Of a DNA stretch of 42,035 nucleotides, positions 33,186 to 42,013 are shown piece after piece (the first letter of the stretch is position 1; every line of letters begins with the position of its first letter). A program made the position numbers and the translations under genes. The stretch is from Candidatus Poribacteria bacterium (GTDB lineage: Bacteria; Poribacteria; WGA-4E; WGA-3G): the NCBI GenBank assembly GCA_007571305.1, contig RKRR01000193.1, forward strand, positions 1 through 42,035, read 5' to 3'. The notes beneath the pieces are model-generated. The model searched no databases and had not been told where the DNA came from. It was given only the letters and a program-made list of their open reading frames with translations.

Positions 33186-33992
33186 TCATTGCGACTTAAT
33201 GTCTGCCCATGTCGTCGTTAGCCGTCCTTGTGGAGTGACAGGCGTTAAACCGAGCACAGAGCCAAGACCATCGTTCATTATGTTTTGAATGTCGGCTTGT
33301 TCGAGTGGCACATTGAAAATGCCAATCTCGTCCATTAATCCCAATGCCTGTCTCTGGGTAGGCGTTCCACCTAAATGGACATCGACACCTGAAACACCGA
33401 AGACACCGGTTGTATCTTGATCAATGTCAACTTCACCGTCAATGTAGAGGATTTTCTTCGCGCCGTCATAGGTGAAAGCAAGGTGATGCCACTGATCGTC
33501 GTTGACTTTGGTCGGTCCGAAGAGCCAGCGCGGATTGAGTTCACGGCTACCGACTTCGACTTTGCCTTGATTTCCACTTCTGCCGGGCCCAAAAACGTTC
33601 AAGATATTATTCCAATTGGTCGTAAAGGCGATGACCATGTGGTCATCCGCGCAGCATCCACCGTGCGGATCGCCTTTCCTTTGAATTTTTACCCATGCGA
33701 CACCGGTGTAGGCTTCGGCTGTGCTGTCTAAACTAGCTGAATTTGCGACATTGACGTAGTCGTCATCGCCGTCGAGGCTGAGGGCTTTTCCCCACTTGCC
33801 CCCATCGGTAATCTCGGCACCGTTTATAAGTTCGCCATCGTTTCCGTAGCTGCTGGAATCGCTCACATCGCCATCGTCAAAGAGCCAGACCCCAATAGCA
33901 GTCTCACTGTCGACAGCGGCGAAACTCTGCAGTGGGATCAATGCCAACCCCAGTAGCGTCAATACACAAAGTATTGCCCAATTTTCTCTCAT
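33186..33992 (-). CDS. Secreted LamG/concanavalin-like protein 1
   Basis: The 268-residue protein has a signal peptide (ending LQSFA). A LamG jelly-roll domain follows, with IGVWLFDDGDVSDSSSYGND, ALSLDGDDDYVNV, DDQWHHLAFTYDGAKKILYI and GLMDEIGIFNVPLEQADIQN as typical strands. It should bind carbohydrate or protein outside the cell. The C-terminus reads PQGRLTTTWADIKSQ, matching the end of the second LamG gene at 34462. AGGAGATTTG precedes ATG 33992. Confidence 0.85.
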   Translation of the reverse strand: MRENWAILCVLTLLGLALIPLQSFAAVDSETAIGVWLFDDGDVSDSSSYGNDGELINGAEITDGGKWGKALSLDGDDDYVNVANSASLDSTAEAYTGVAWVKIQRKGDPHGGCCADDHMVIAFTTNWNNILNVFGPGRSGNQGKVEVGSRELNPRWLFGPTKVNDDQWHHLAFTYDGAKKILYIDGEVDIDQDTTGVFGVSGVDVHLGGTPTQRQALGLMDEIGIFNVPLEQADIQNIMNDGLGSVLGLTPVTPQGRLTTTWADIKSQ

Positions 33993-34106
33993 TTTACAAA
34001 TCTCCTATGAAACGTAAGTGGATTGCCTAAATACATCATTGAGACACTAATTTTCCCCTATTTTATTATAAGGGATGCACTCTGTCAAGCGGAATCTATT
34101 TTCCTT

Positions 34107-34228
34107 TATAATAGATTCCGTAATTACTTATACACTCCTATCGTCGCGTGAACTATGAAATTATCTGGTGACACAGGCTAACGGTCTCCTATGCTACAAA
34201 TGTGAACTTATTTTCGGGTTTTACTGTA
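34107..34228. repeat. Family C MITE-like element, copy 4
   Basis: Ends are TATAATAGATTCCGTAATTA and CGGGTTTTACTGTA. A REP-like unit with a mismatched stem lies at 34172-34197 (-). It is in the gap between the two divergent LamG genes; from 33993 to 34106 nothing else is seen. Confidence 0.75.
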
Positions 34229-34283
34229 TTGTCGCCAATGGCTTCCATAAACACGGACTCCCATAAATACGGATATAACCGGC

Positions 34284-34313
34284 GCGGTGGATTTTGGTTC
34301 ACCGCTTTTTTTT
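34284..34313 (+). terminator. Strong intrinsic terminator without an evident gene
   Basis: GCGGTG (34284-34289), loop GATTTTGGTT, CACCGC (34300-34305) and eight T residues form a textbook rho-independent terminator on the + strand. No + strand gene ends nearby; the preceding gene runs the other way. Confidence 0.75.
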
Positions 34314-34461
34314 CGATGGCTAATTGAATTCGTGATAAAATAGCAGGTGATTGATAAAACGAGTTAAGCGTCTACACTCATGTCACACATTTAACGCCCT
34401 GTGTCGTCACGAATTCTCAATTCACAACTCTCTCTGTAATTATTAAAGGAGTTTATGACCG

Positions 34462-35220
34462 ATGAAAATCGTAATGGCGAATTTAATACTTGTGAGTTTA
34501 ATTGTCCTCAGTCTGGTGTTTGCGTGTATCAGTCCTGCCGAATTTGATATAGAAACCGTTGCCGGCATGTGGCTTTTTGATGAGGGCAAGGGTAATACAG
34601 CGGCGGATTCATCCGAAAACGGCAACGCCGGGAAACTTGAGAACAGTCCGAAATGGACAAAGGACGGTAAGTTCGGATCGGCGTTGGAATTTGATGGAAA
34701 TGAGAGTAAAGGACATGTCGTTGTCGGGGATTTGGGCTTGTCTGGGGAAGTTACATTGGTTTTGTGGGCAAATCCGAGTGATGCCGCTAATGATGATCGG
34801 TTGATATCGAACATCAATGGTCCCACTAATCCAGCTTTCACGACTCGGTACCAAGGTGAAACAGTTGAAATCTGGAGTAGCGCGTGGAAACCTGTCATCC
34901 CAAAATTTGATGATAATAAATGGGGACACTATGCGTTTGTATTCGATGGTGAAGGAAATGTGACTGGGTATTACAATGGAAAAGAAGGTGAGACAGTTGC
35001 CGATTCTTATACGTTTACGGATATCGGTATTGGTGCGAATTTTTTAGATCAATGGGGACAATATTTTTCCGGTCTTTTTGATGAAATCGCGTTTTTCAGT
35101 GTCGCGCTCACTGAAGATGACATCGAAGTCGTTATGACAAAAGGGCTGAAATCTGCGTTGGTGATTTACCCCGCGGGCAAATTAGCCTCCACATGGGGAA
35201 ATATAAAATCCAGCCCATAA
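34462..35220 (+). CDS. Secreted LamG/concanavalin-like protein 2
   Basis: The 252-residue protein has a signal peptide (about 1-25). A LamG domain follows, with AGMWLFDEGKGNTAADSSEN, SALEFDGNESKGHVVVGD, WGHYAFVFDGEGNVTGYYNG and GLFDEIAFFSVALTEDDIEV. It ends PAGKLASTWGNIKSSP, the same tail as the divergent LamG gene. AAGGAG lies at about 34446-34451; an earlier ATG closer to it is out of frame, so ATG 34462 or the in-frame ATG at 34474 is the start. Confidence 0.85.
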   Translation: MKIVMANLILVSLIVLSLVFACISPAEFDIETVAGMWLFDEGKGNTAADSSENGNAGKLENSPKWTKDGKFGSALEFDGNESKGHVVVGDLGLSGEVTLVLWANPSDAANDDRLISNINGPTNPAFTTRYQGETVEIWSSAWKPVIPKFDDNKWGHYAFVFDGEGNVTGYYNGKEGETVADSYTFTDIGIGANFLDQWGQYFSGLFDEIAFFSVALTEDDIEVVMTKGLKSALVIYPAGKLASTWGNIKSSP

Positions 35221-35256
35221 GAATCAAGTTAGGTGCAAAGCAATTTTCATCAATGT

Positions 35257-35384
35257 TAGGACTTACGCAATTTTGACCATAGTACGTACGTTTTGCGGGA
35301 GGGAGAACCCTTAAAAAAACACAGATATTCTCGTGGCACACCCTAACAGGTTATGCTACAAAAGAACAGCATGCGTAAGTCCTA
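35257..35384. repeat. Family A MITE-like element, copy 3
   Basis: Inverted ends GGACTTACGCA and TGCGTAAGTCC are flanked by TA on both sides. The REP-like unit is at 35337-35359 (-). Its reading frame runs into the next gene and produces a false upstream start. Confidence 0.85.
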
Positions 35385-35419
35385 AATATTTCCGAATATC
35401 AAATATACGGAGCGAACAC

Positions 35420-38400
35420 ATGGAATATCAAGTACTCATTCCCCTTTTTGTCATAACGGCATTGGTATTGGCAGGTGAACTCAGTCGTGTACCAGCGGAT
35501 GAAATTGGAGGTCTGGTCGGTCGTTGGGATTTTGACGACGGAACCGGTACCGACCTCTCTGGGAACGGGAACCACGCAGTGCTGGGTGGAACAAAAATTT
35601 ATTCACTCGGTGAAGGACGTGCCTGTATTGAGACGATACCTAAGACAGAACCGTTGCAGATTCCGGTGCCTGATAACTCTCCACTGGCGATGTCGGGCGG
35701 CACAATCTGTTTTTGGCTAAATACAATATCGGATAGGTCCAACATTCTCAGGTATAACAACGATGCTCTCGAACTTAACACCTATCGTGGTTGTTTTCAG
35801 GTGCGTTTCCGAGGTGAAAAGGATTTTGAATACTGGGAAGGGATTCTCGACTACGACTGGCCCAAGTACGACATGCGCGAGTGGGCGTTCTATCCCCATC
35901 TGAAAGCCTCCATCGGGGACTCCGAATGGCACCTGTTCGCGGTTGCCTATGACAACGAAGCAAAGCAAATTGTAGGATGGCGTGATGGCGAACAGATCGC
36001 AACGATTGATCTGTCAACGGTGGATACAGAGCCGCTGCTCCGTGAAGGTTTAACAGCGATTCACACCGGTGAGGGTTTTGTCGGTTATCTTGATGATCTG
36101 CGTATCTATAATAAGCCACTCACGGATGCTGAAATCAGTCAGATTTACAACGAAACCAAAGCCATCTATGCTGAAAGGCGGGATACGAATCCTACGGAAA
36201 GAAGGCAGAACATTTACAAATACCAAGAAATAGATGATACCCTCTACAAGGCGTGGCTACAGTTCAATCTGTCCGATACAAAACAGCAGAGTCAAGATTT
36301 ATTCAGAAACATTGTTGCTGAGGGAGCGAATTCGACTGTCCAAACGGCTGGTTCTGAATTGGCACAGGCGTCGGAATCCATGTTCGGTTTTAAGCCTGCT
36401 GTTTCGGAGACGACCACCGTTGCTGGACCGAAGGTTATTCTCGGAACAGCCGATACCTCCGACTGGATCCGCGAGCATGCTGAAGCTCTCCAATTGGATC
36501 GCATTGAAGGGGATGGGTTCGTCATTAAGGCGATGGAAGGGATGGTTGTTGTTGCCGGGAGGATACCCGCAGGGGTTATTTTTGGTGTGTTCGACCTGAT
36601 TCGTCGCATCCAGATTGGACAGGATCCGCTTGCCCTCGATGTACTGGAAAATCCGCAGGTGCCTATCCGTATGGTGGCACATTGGTCGTATTTCCGCGGG
36701 CTTCCCGGTGATAGATGGCGGGGTGGCGGCAGAGACAGTTCTATTTTTAGTTGGGAAGACTTGCGAACCGGCAATACCAAACTCATCCGAGATTGGGTCC
36801 GTATGTTAGCCTCGTGCGGTTGGAATGCACTCTGTCCGAGTGAGATTAACTGGCATTATCGAAACAACTTTCTGGCTCATCTCGGTGAGGTGGAAAAACT
36901 TGCTGAGATCTGCCGAGATTACGGTATCAAACTCTATTGGAGTCCGAGTTATCTTCTTGCGCTCGACCCACAAACCGCCGACACCCTCTACGCGCGCGTG
37001 CCTGACTTCGGTGGATACCTGATGAAACTCGGATCAGAGAAACAGAACGGCGACCCACGTCCGCAAATGACAAACCGGATTGCAGATACGCTGAAACCCT
37101 ATGGCGGAAAGGTGCTTGTGCGTGCTTTCGTCTATGGTAACCTTCGGTATACACCCGAACCTTACCGAAACTTAATCCCTCACGATCTGTTCGCTCACGA
37201 GGACGGTAATTTCCGAGACAACGTCATTATCGTCCCGAAAGGCAGCCCTATGGATTGGGATCTGTGGGCACCGATTCCTGCCCTTGATGGCGCAATTCAG
37301 AAAAATCTCTATGGAAGTGAACTCGTCATTGACAAGAGTTGGCCCGTCTCCTGGATCAAAAAGTGGAAGTGGTGGTTTGAACAAGACACACATCGCAACG
37401 GACCCGGGAACTTGAACAAATTGAGTGTCGATTGCATCATGGGTGTAGCGATGATCTCGCCCTCGCCGGCGTGGACAAAATCTCCGTTGAACGCAGTGAA
37501 TTACTATGGATTGGGGCGACTCTCTTGGAACCCAGACCTGATGGTGGATGAAATATATACCGAATGGATTCAGCAGACCTTTGGCAATGATCCAGAGGTG
37601 CTTGGGACAATCCAGACAATTCTGATGATGCTTGAAGAGGTGACGCGTAAATCCTACAACTACCGGGGTTATCGCGGTATATGGCTCGATTCCAGTGACC
37701 CCGGTATGACGGAAAACAAAACCCCTTATGTCATCAATGAAGAAGGTGTAGGTGTTATGACACCCGCGTTGCGTGAACGTGTGTTAGCACAGTATGCTCC
37801 AGGGCTTCGCAAGATATATGGAGATCCGTTGCGCGGGGAGGCACACCTCGTTACCTTCCACTTTGCAGAGCACGACCATCCACTTTCTATCGGCAGGACC
37901 CTCATACAAGACATCTACGCCAACATGGAAGAGGGAGTTGAGATGGCAACACAGGCAGCTGAACTCTGGAAAACGCTTGAAGGTAAAGTAGATCCGCACA
38001 GACACGAATACACCTTAAAAACCTTAGTAGATTATGCAGCGTCTGTCCGTAGTCTCACCCTTAAGAAATGGGTAACGAACTTTGAGAAGTATACCGGTAG
38101 AAAACGCGAAGAAACACTCGCAGGATTAACTGCGGAGGCACTTGTGAAAGTTGGTACATACAACGTGCGGCATTTCGGGGCTGTTGCTGATGGCACATCG
38201 AACGATACGGACGCGATCAACGAAGCAATCAGTGCCTGTCACGCCGCTGGAGGTGGCACAGTTTTCGTGCCGTCCGGTGTTTACGCAATTGGTTCCATTC
38301 ACCTGAAAAGTAATGTTACCCTCGCGATTGATGCGGGTGCTGTCTTTCAGTTTTCATCTCCTGAGACAGATGCGTCTCTACTTATCGGAATAGACTTAGA

Positions 38401-38770
38401 GAACGTAAAGATCTACGGTCCTGGAATCCTCAATGGCAGGAACTCCACCTGTATCACCTTGAAACGTTGTAAAAACGTGGAAATTCGGAACTTGAACGTC
38501 CATAGCAGTGGCGATTCCGCGATTTTGGCTGAAGGTTGTGATGGACTCCTCGTCGACAACGTTGATATCCGAACAGGTGGGAATGGGCTTGATCTCTCCA
38601 GCTGCCAGAACGTGACGATCGCTTACTGTCGTATTGATGCTGTGCACCGCGAGTATGGAAGACCTATAGGAGGGGGTGAGGCAATCAAAGTCCACGGAGA
38701 AACGCTCCCATCCGAAAACATCGCTGTTCAAGAGTGCTTCCTCGTCAACGGAAGGGATACCCTTCAATGA
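35420..38770 (+). CDS. LamG - GH67 alpha-glucuronidase-like - beta-helix fusion
   Basis: The 1116-residue protein has a signal peptide (about 5-20), then LamG (about 28-240; GRWDFDDGTGTDLSGNGNHA, GYLDDLRIYNKPLTDAEISQ). A GH67-like part covers about 270-860: LYKAWLQFNL, PIRMVAHWSYFRG at about 414, YLMKLGSEKQNGDP at about 533, GGKVLVRAFVYGN, KFRDN-like NFRDNVI at about 598 and YYGLGRLSWNPDLMVDEI. Glu and Asp in SEKQNGD and SPMDWDLW may be the acid residues of the family, but the following GPxxYGRxHADGAN motif is not kept. A pectate-lyase/GH28-type right-handed beta-helix starts at about 911 (YNVRHFGAVADGTSNDTDAI) and stops after about 205 residues, shorter than usual. ATG 35420 has GGAG before it; the frame extends upstream only through a repeat. 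Predicted to act on glucuronate-bearing plant or algal polysaccharide. Confidence 0.78.
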   Translation: MEYQVLIPLFVITALVLAGELSRVPADEIGGLVGRWDFDDGTGTDLSGNGNHAVLGGTKIYSLGEGRACIETIPKTEPLQIPVPDNSPLAMSGGTICFWLNTISDRSNILRYNNDALELNTYRGCFQVRFRGEKDFEYWEGILDYDWPKYDMREWAFYPHLKASIGDSEWHLFAVAYDNEAKQIVGWRDGEQIATIDLSTVDTEPLLREGLTAIHTGEGFVGYLDDLRIYNKPLTDAEISQIYNETKAIYAERRDTNPTERRQNIYKYQEIDDTLYKAWLQFNLSDTKQQSQDLFRNIVAEGANSTVQTAGSELAQASESMFGFKPAVSETTTVAGPKVILGTADTSDWIREHAEALQLDRIEGDGFVIKAMEGMVVVAGRIPAGVIFGVFDLIRRIQIGQDPLALDVLENPQVPIRMVAHWSYFRGLPGDRWRGGGRDSSIFSWEDLRTGNTKLIRDWVRMLASCGWNALCPSEINWHYRNNFLAHLGEVEKLAEICRDYGIKLYWSPSYLLALDPQTADTLYARVPDFGGYLMKLGSEKQNGDPRPQMTNRIADTLKPYGGKVLVRAFVYGNLRYTPEPYRNLIPHDLFAHEDGNFRDNVIIVPKGSPMDWDLWAPIPALDGAIQKNLYGSELVIDKSWPVSWIKKWKWWFEQDTHRNGPGNLNKLSVDCIMGVAMISPSPAWTKSPLNAVNYYGLGRLSWNPDLMVDEIYTEWIQQTFGNDPEVLGTIQTILMMLEEVTRKSYNYRGYRGIWLDSSDPGMTENKTPYVINEEGVGVMTPALRERVLAQYAPGLRKIYGDPLRGEAHLVTFHFAEHDHPLSIGRTLIQDIYANMEEGVEMATQAAELWKTLEGKVDPHRHEYTLKTLVDYAASVRSLTLKKWVTNFEKYTGRKREETLAGLTAEALVKVGTYNVRHFGAVADGTSNDTDAINEAISACHAAGGGTVFVPSGVYAIGSIHLKSNVTLAIDAGAVFQFSSPETDASLLIGIDLENVKIYGPGILNGRNSTCITLKRCKNVEIRNLNVHSSGDSAILAEGCDGLLVDNVDIRTGGNGLDLSSCQNVTIAYCRIDAVHREYGRPIGGGEAIKVHGETLPSENIAVQECFLVNGRDTLQ

Positions 38771-38815
38771 AGTTCTTGAATATCCAGATTTTCTCGCCTA
38801 TCAACGCAATCACTA

Positions 38816-40192
38816 CTACGGTTGCGACAGTAAATCAAAAGTCTGTCCGCCTTCTGTCTGCCAGTTGGTGAGATCGTCTAACGGAATTGTCCGCAACCCG
38901 ACCTGAGCGTTTCCTGTGTAAAAAACGTATCCGACACCGTCTTTGATGTACATACGGGGCCAGCCAACCCAGTTATTATCGAATTGGTCACTACCGACAC
39001 CGAGACCAGGCAGAGCAGGATTTCTTGGATAGTATTCCCAGTTGACGAGGTCTTTTGAACGCGCGAGTCCTACCGTATCCCACCAACCGTGGTGAGACGC
39101 ATCGTCAGGTTGCCATGTGTTACACCCTTCATACCACAGATACCACATATCATCGACTCGATTCAAGGATCTCGGTCGAACATGAATAGCGTCCCAGTTA
39201 TCCAACGTTTCGGGACCGAAAACTGGATTCCGATCGTCGGGATGCCAGTTCATCAGATCATCGCTGTAGAGTAGATACCCGCGATCCCCCGCCAGGCCGC
39301 GTTGTGGCTCCGGGGTGAAACCTGCATAGAAAAGGAGATAGCGGCCCGGTAACCCTTCAGCACGGATGAGGTCGAATTCGTGTGCATGGGTGAAGTGTTT
39401 GTAGACTGGATTGTCCACATATTGAAAGAATGGACCCATCGGATGGTCCGCCGTAGCCAGCATGAACCCCTGCCACTCTGGAAACTTCTGTGCAGAGAAC
39501 ATGATGGCGACGTGTCCCTCCTCTGTAACGACAGCACCGCTGACATACAGATTGTCATACGGCGTATCGAGATAGGAGATAAGGGGTTCAATATGCCCCT
39601 CCCACTGCTTCAGGTCTGGGCTCACAGCCACACCGATTGTTCGTCTTGAAGATCCCTCCTCGTCGCCTACCATTCCCGCCATAACGTACATGTAATACAA
39701 GCCGTTGTACGCAATAATCGCGCCTGGGATGATCTGCTTCTCATAAAAGGAACCTTTAGGACCACAAGATATGACGGGCTTGGTCTTCTCTTGGAGCCAC
39801 GGAAGGGTTGTCACAGTGCAGGATTGGAGTTGGATACCTGATGGAGCCTCTACGCTGAGAGAGTTGTCAATCGGTTCATAAATATCTTCCCATTCACCCA
39901 ACGGACCTCGGATCCAACCGGTCGTGGCATTGACCCAGAACCTGAAAAAATTGCCCTTCTTCAGAATCCTGACGTTCCACGGTGGTTTTCCGATGTTTTT
40001 ATATGTCTTCCAGACTCGCGTATCGATGCTGGTTTCGCGGACAATCTTGAAACCGTCCGTAGCAATTGCAAGGTACGCTTTCTTGCCTAACGTTGTGCTT
40101 CCAGAAAAGAATACTTTGACCGGTTCGGTGGTCGCCTCTCCTGTCAACACCAGATTCATTTTGTAGTTTCCGGTAACGCGTCTTTCTATCAC
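38816..40192 (-). CDS. GH43/GH32-like five-bladed propeller glycosidase
   Basis: The 458-residue protein shows repeated propeller strands typical of the GH43/GH32/GH130 group: IIAYNGLYYMYVMAG, TIGVAVSPDLKQWEGHIEPL, GRYLLFYAGFTPEPQ, GYLLYSDDLMNWHPDDRNPV, MWYLWYEGCNTWQP, VGLARSKDLVNWEYYPRNPA and GVGYVFYTGNAQVG. It should bind or cleave glycosides; family and substrate are not certain. I chose GTG 40192 because AAGGAG with seven-base spacing precedes it; the frame is open to 40252. No signal peptide is seen, so it may be cytoplasmic. Its end lies 45 bp from the truncated beta-helix of the convergent fusion gene. Confidence 0.75.
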   Translation of the reverse strand: MIERRVTGNYKMNLVLTGEATTEPVKVFFSGSTTLGKKAYLAIATDGFKIVRETSIDTRVWKTYKNIGKPPWNVRILKKGNFFRFWVNATTGWIRGPLGEWEDIYEPIDNSLSVEAPSGIQLQSCTVTTLPWLQEKTKPVISCGPKGSFYEKQIIPGAIIAYNGLYYMYVMAGMVGDEEGSSRRTIGVAVSPDLKQWEGHIEPLISYLDTPYDNLYVSGAVVTEEGHVAIMFSAQKFPEWQGFMLATADHPMGPFFQYVDNPVYKHFTHAHEFDLIRAEGLPGRYLLFYAGFTPEPQRGLAGDRGYLLYSDDLMNWHPDDRNPVFGPETLDNWDAIHVRPRSLNRVDDMWYLWYEGCNTWQPDDASHHGWWDTVGLARSKDLVNWEYYPRNPALPGLGVGSDQFDNNWVGWPRMYIKDGVGYVFYTGNAQVGLRTIPLDDLTNWQTEGGQTFDLLSQP

Positions 40193-40270
40193 GTTTTTTC
40201 TCCTTTGAATGGGGTATCGGTTTTCGGGTGTTGGTGAGAAAAGGGGAAGCACACCTACAGAGCACGCTAT

Positions 40271-41761
40271 TTAGGTTGATTCGGTTTTAGAATAGCGGAC
40301 GGTTGGATCGAGTGGGTAAATCGGATGTCTTAATTTTTGGTAGTGGTAACTGAAAAGGTTCGGGCTATGAATGCCAGGGGTATCCACGTCCAAAATCTGG
40401 TGAGCAATGGGTGTGTAGTCTGCGCGGAAATGGACAGCGGATTTGAGGGCGATGAGTTTACGCTCCGTCGGCTCAATCCCAACGCTTCGAAGGACTTGAG
40501 CATCGTAAGGTTGGATCCGCCTTTCTGTGAGGATAACCTCAATTCCACCGACTTGGACGACGGCTGCTCTGCCCATGTTTCCAGTGGTGCCGCGCCCCAT
40601 TGGGCCTTTATGAATAAATCTACCGTCAGAGAGGGTTTTGACCAATCCTGTGAGTGCAACGGGGTATCCGTGTTGTGTATCCGTTTTGCCACCAACGTTC
40701 AATTGGACACCGTTTCCGACACCTGCCTCAACTGCTTGGGCAACCGATTCAGGATCAGCAATCACAGCGATAACTGCGTCTTGAACGTCTGCGTCTATAA
40801 ACTTCTGTAGGATCGTTGTGCCGTCACAGGGGCCGCCACCGCCAGGGTTATCTGCGCCATCAGCAAGGACAATGGGGTTACCCTCTGTGTGGTTGGAGAT
40901 TTCGATTGCGTCTTCTACGGTGTGTAGGTTAAAAGTGAATTGCTCGCGCATCTCCCAAATATCAGCGGCAAATTGGTCAGCACGTGCCTCTGCAAGTGCC
41001 ATATCACCGTTGGTGGTAACGAGCACTGAAACGCCGGCATCGGTTATATCGGCAAATGGAAAACCCATAGAGAGAGTTGCTGTCACAACACCGCTCTCGG
41101 TCTCAAGGGCATGAAGTGCGTTGATCACGTCTGTCATCGGCGGTTTCATTGTGCACTGTGCAGGAGGCGCGGTTAGTAAAGGGAGTTGACGGTATGCCAT
41201 CGTCGGCTGAATCTTCCCTTGATTCATACCGAACAATAATTGCCCTGCTTCAAACCCGCGTTCATAGCAGTCTACGTGGGGATAGGTATCGAACCCGATG
41301 ATAACGTCGGAGTGTTCTGCCATTTTGGCGGTGATGTTGGCGTGTAAGTCAAGCGTTGTGACGATCCACGTTTCACCTACTATCTCACGTACCGTCTGAA
41401 TCAGGTCCCCCTCGGCATCCTCAAGTTCATCTGTTACCATCGCGCCGTGTAAGTCGAGGAGCACGCCGTCCAGTTTTTCGGCGTTCTGCAAAAGTGTTAG
41501 GAACTCCGCTTTAAGCGTCTGATAAGCGGCTTGCTCTACCATACCGGAAGGGGTCGCAAACGCCCATAGCAGCGGGACAGGTTGTAAATTAAGCTGTTCA
41601 GCGACATCAAGGAAACCCCCCGTAATGGTTCGAGTCCCTCGGAACGCGGAGATAATTTCGTCACCGCGGTGATAACTCCCGTTTTTGAAGTTATCAATGG
41701 TTGTCGCGACGGGTGAAAATGTATTTGTTTCGTGACCGATGCAACCGACTGCGATGCGCAT
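40271..41761 (-). CDS. M81-family metallopeptidase (MlrC / microcystinase C-like)
   Basis: The 496-residue protein has the family's N-terminal MRIAVGCIGHETNTFSP, DLHGAM (103-108), the zinc-site segments DLHANIT (138-144) and DTYPHVD (158-164), and the glycine-rich DNPGGGGPCDGTTIL. Asp138, His140 and His162 are likely zinc ligands. MlrC degrades the linear peptide products of microcystin, but most members act on unknown substrates. The length is normal. AAGGAGGCAGATT precedes ATG 41761. It lies 79 bp upstream of the glycosidase and may share its transcript. Confidence 0.88.
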   Translation of the reverse strand: MRIAVGCIGHETNTFSPVATTIDNFKNGSYHRGDEIISAFRGTRTITGGFLDVAEQLNLQPVPLLWAFATPSGMVEQAAYQTLKAEFLTLLQNAEKLDGVLLDLHGAMVTDELEDAEGDLIQTVREIVGETWIVTTLDLHANITAKMAEHSDVIIGFDTYPHVDCYERGFEAGQLLFGMNQGKIQPTMAYRQLPLLTAPPAQCTMKPPMTDVINALHALETESGVVTATLSMGFPFADITDAGVSVLVTTNGDMALAEARADQFAADIWEMREQFTFNLHTVEDAIEISNHTEGNPIVLADGADNPGGGGPCDGTTILQKFIDADVQDAVIAVIADPESVAQAVEAGVGNGVQLNVGGKTDTQHGYPVALTGLVKTLSDGRFIHKGPMGRGTTGNMGRAAVVQVGGIEVILTERRIQPYDAQVLRSVGIEPTERKLIALKSAVHFRADYTPIAHQILDVDTPGIHSPNLFSYHYQKLRHPIYPLDPTVRYSKTEST

Positions 41762-41951
41762 AATCTGCCTCCTTCATGCTTGGACGCTCTGTCAATTGTA
41801 AAGCAAATATATCACATCTCCGATTGTGTGACAAGCAAAAGTTTGTGATCGTTCAAAGCATGCAGTTTTGGTTTCCTGTCAAGTATGTGAGATAAATCGC
41901 GATCAGGAGATTGCTTCTACAGAAGGAGGCAATAATTTATACCAAATCTAA

Positions 41952-41980
41952 TTGAAAATTCTTCATAAATATGTTATTGT
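41952..41980 (+). promoter_or_regulatory. Sigma-70-like promoter for the gene at the right edge
   Basis: TTGAAA (41952-41957) and TATTGT (41975-41980) are 17 bp apart, about 33 bp before the start codon at 42014. Confidence 0.45.
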
Positions 41981-42013
41981 ATGCTTCATTCTTTGCTAAG
42001 GAGTCAAGCATCA

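Noticed and set aside
1767..35359. CRISPR array from the recurring 23-29 base units
   Set aside because: Units are scattered over 33 kb in both orientations, lie inside larger inverted-repeat elements and lack regular spacers.
36292..36786. A 164-codon - strand frame within the GH67 region
   Set aside because: It is antisense to a well-supported domain with no ribosome site; the protein is Pro/Ser-rich, as antisense frames often are.
41922..41940. Ribosome-site-like AGAAGGAGGCAATAATTT near the right edge
   Set aside because: It matches the site before other starts here, but ATT stands where ATG is expected and no open frame follows; possibly a decayed start.
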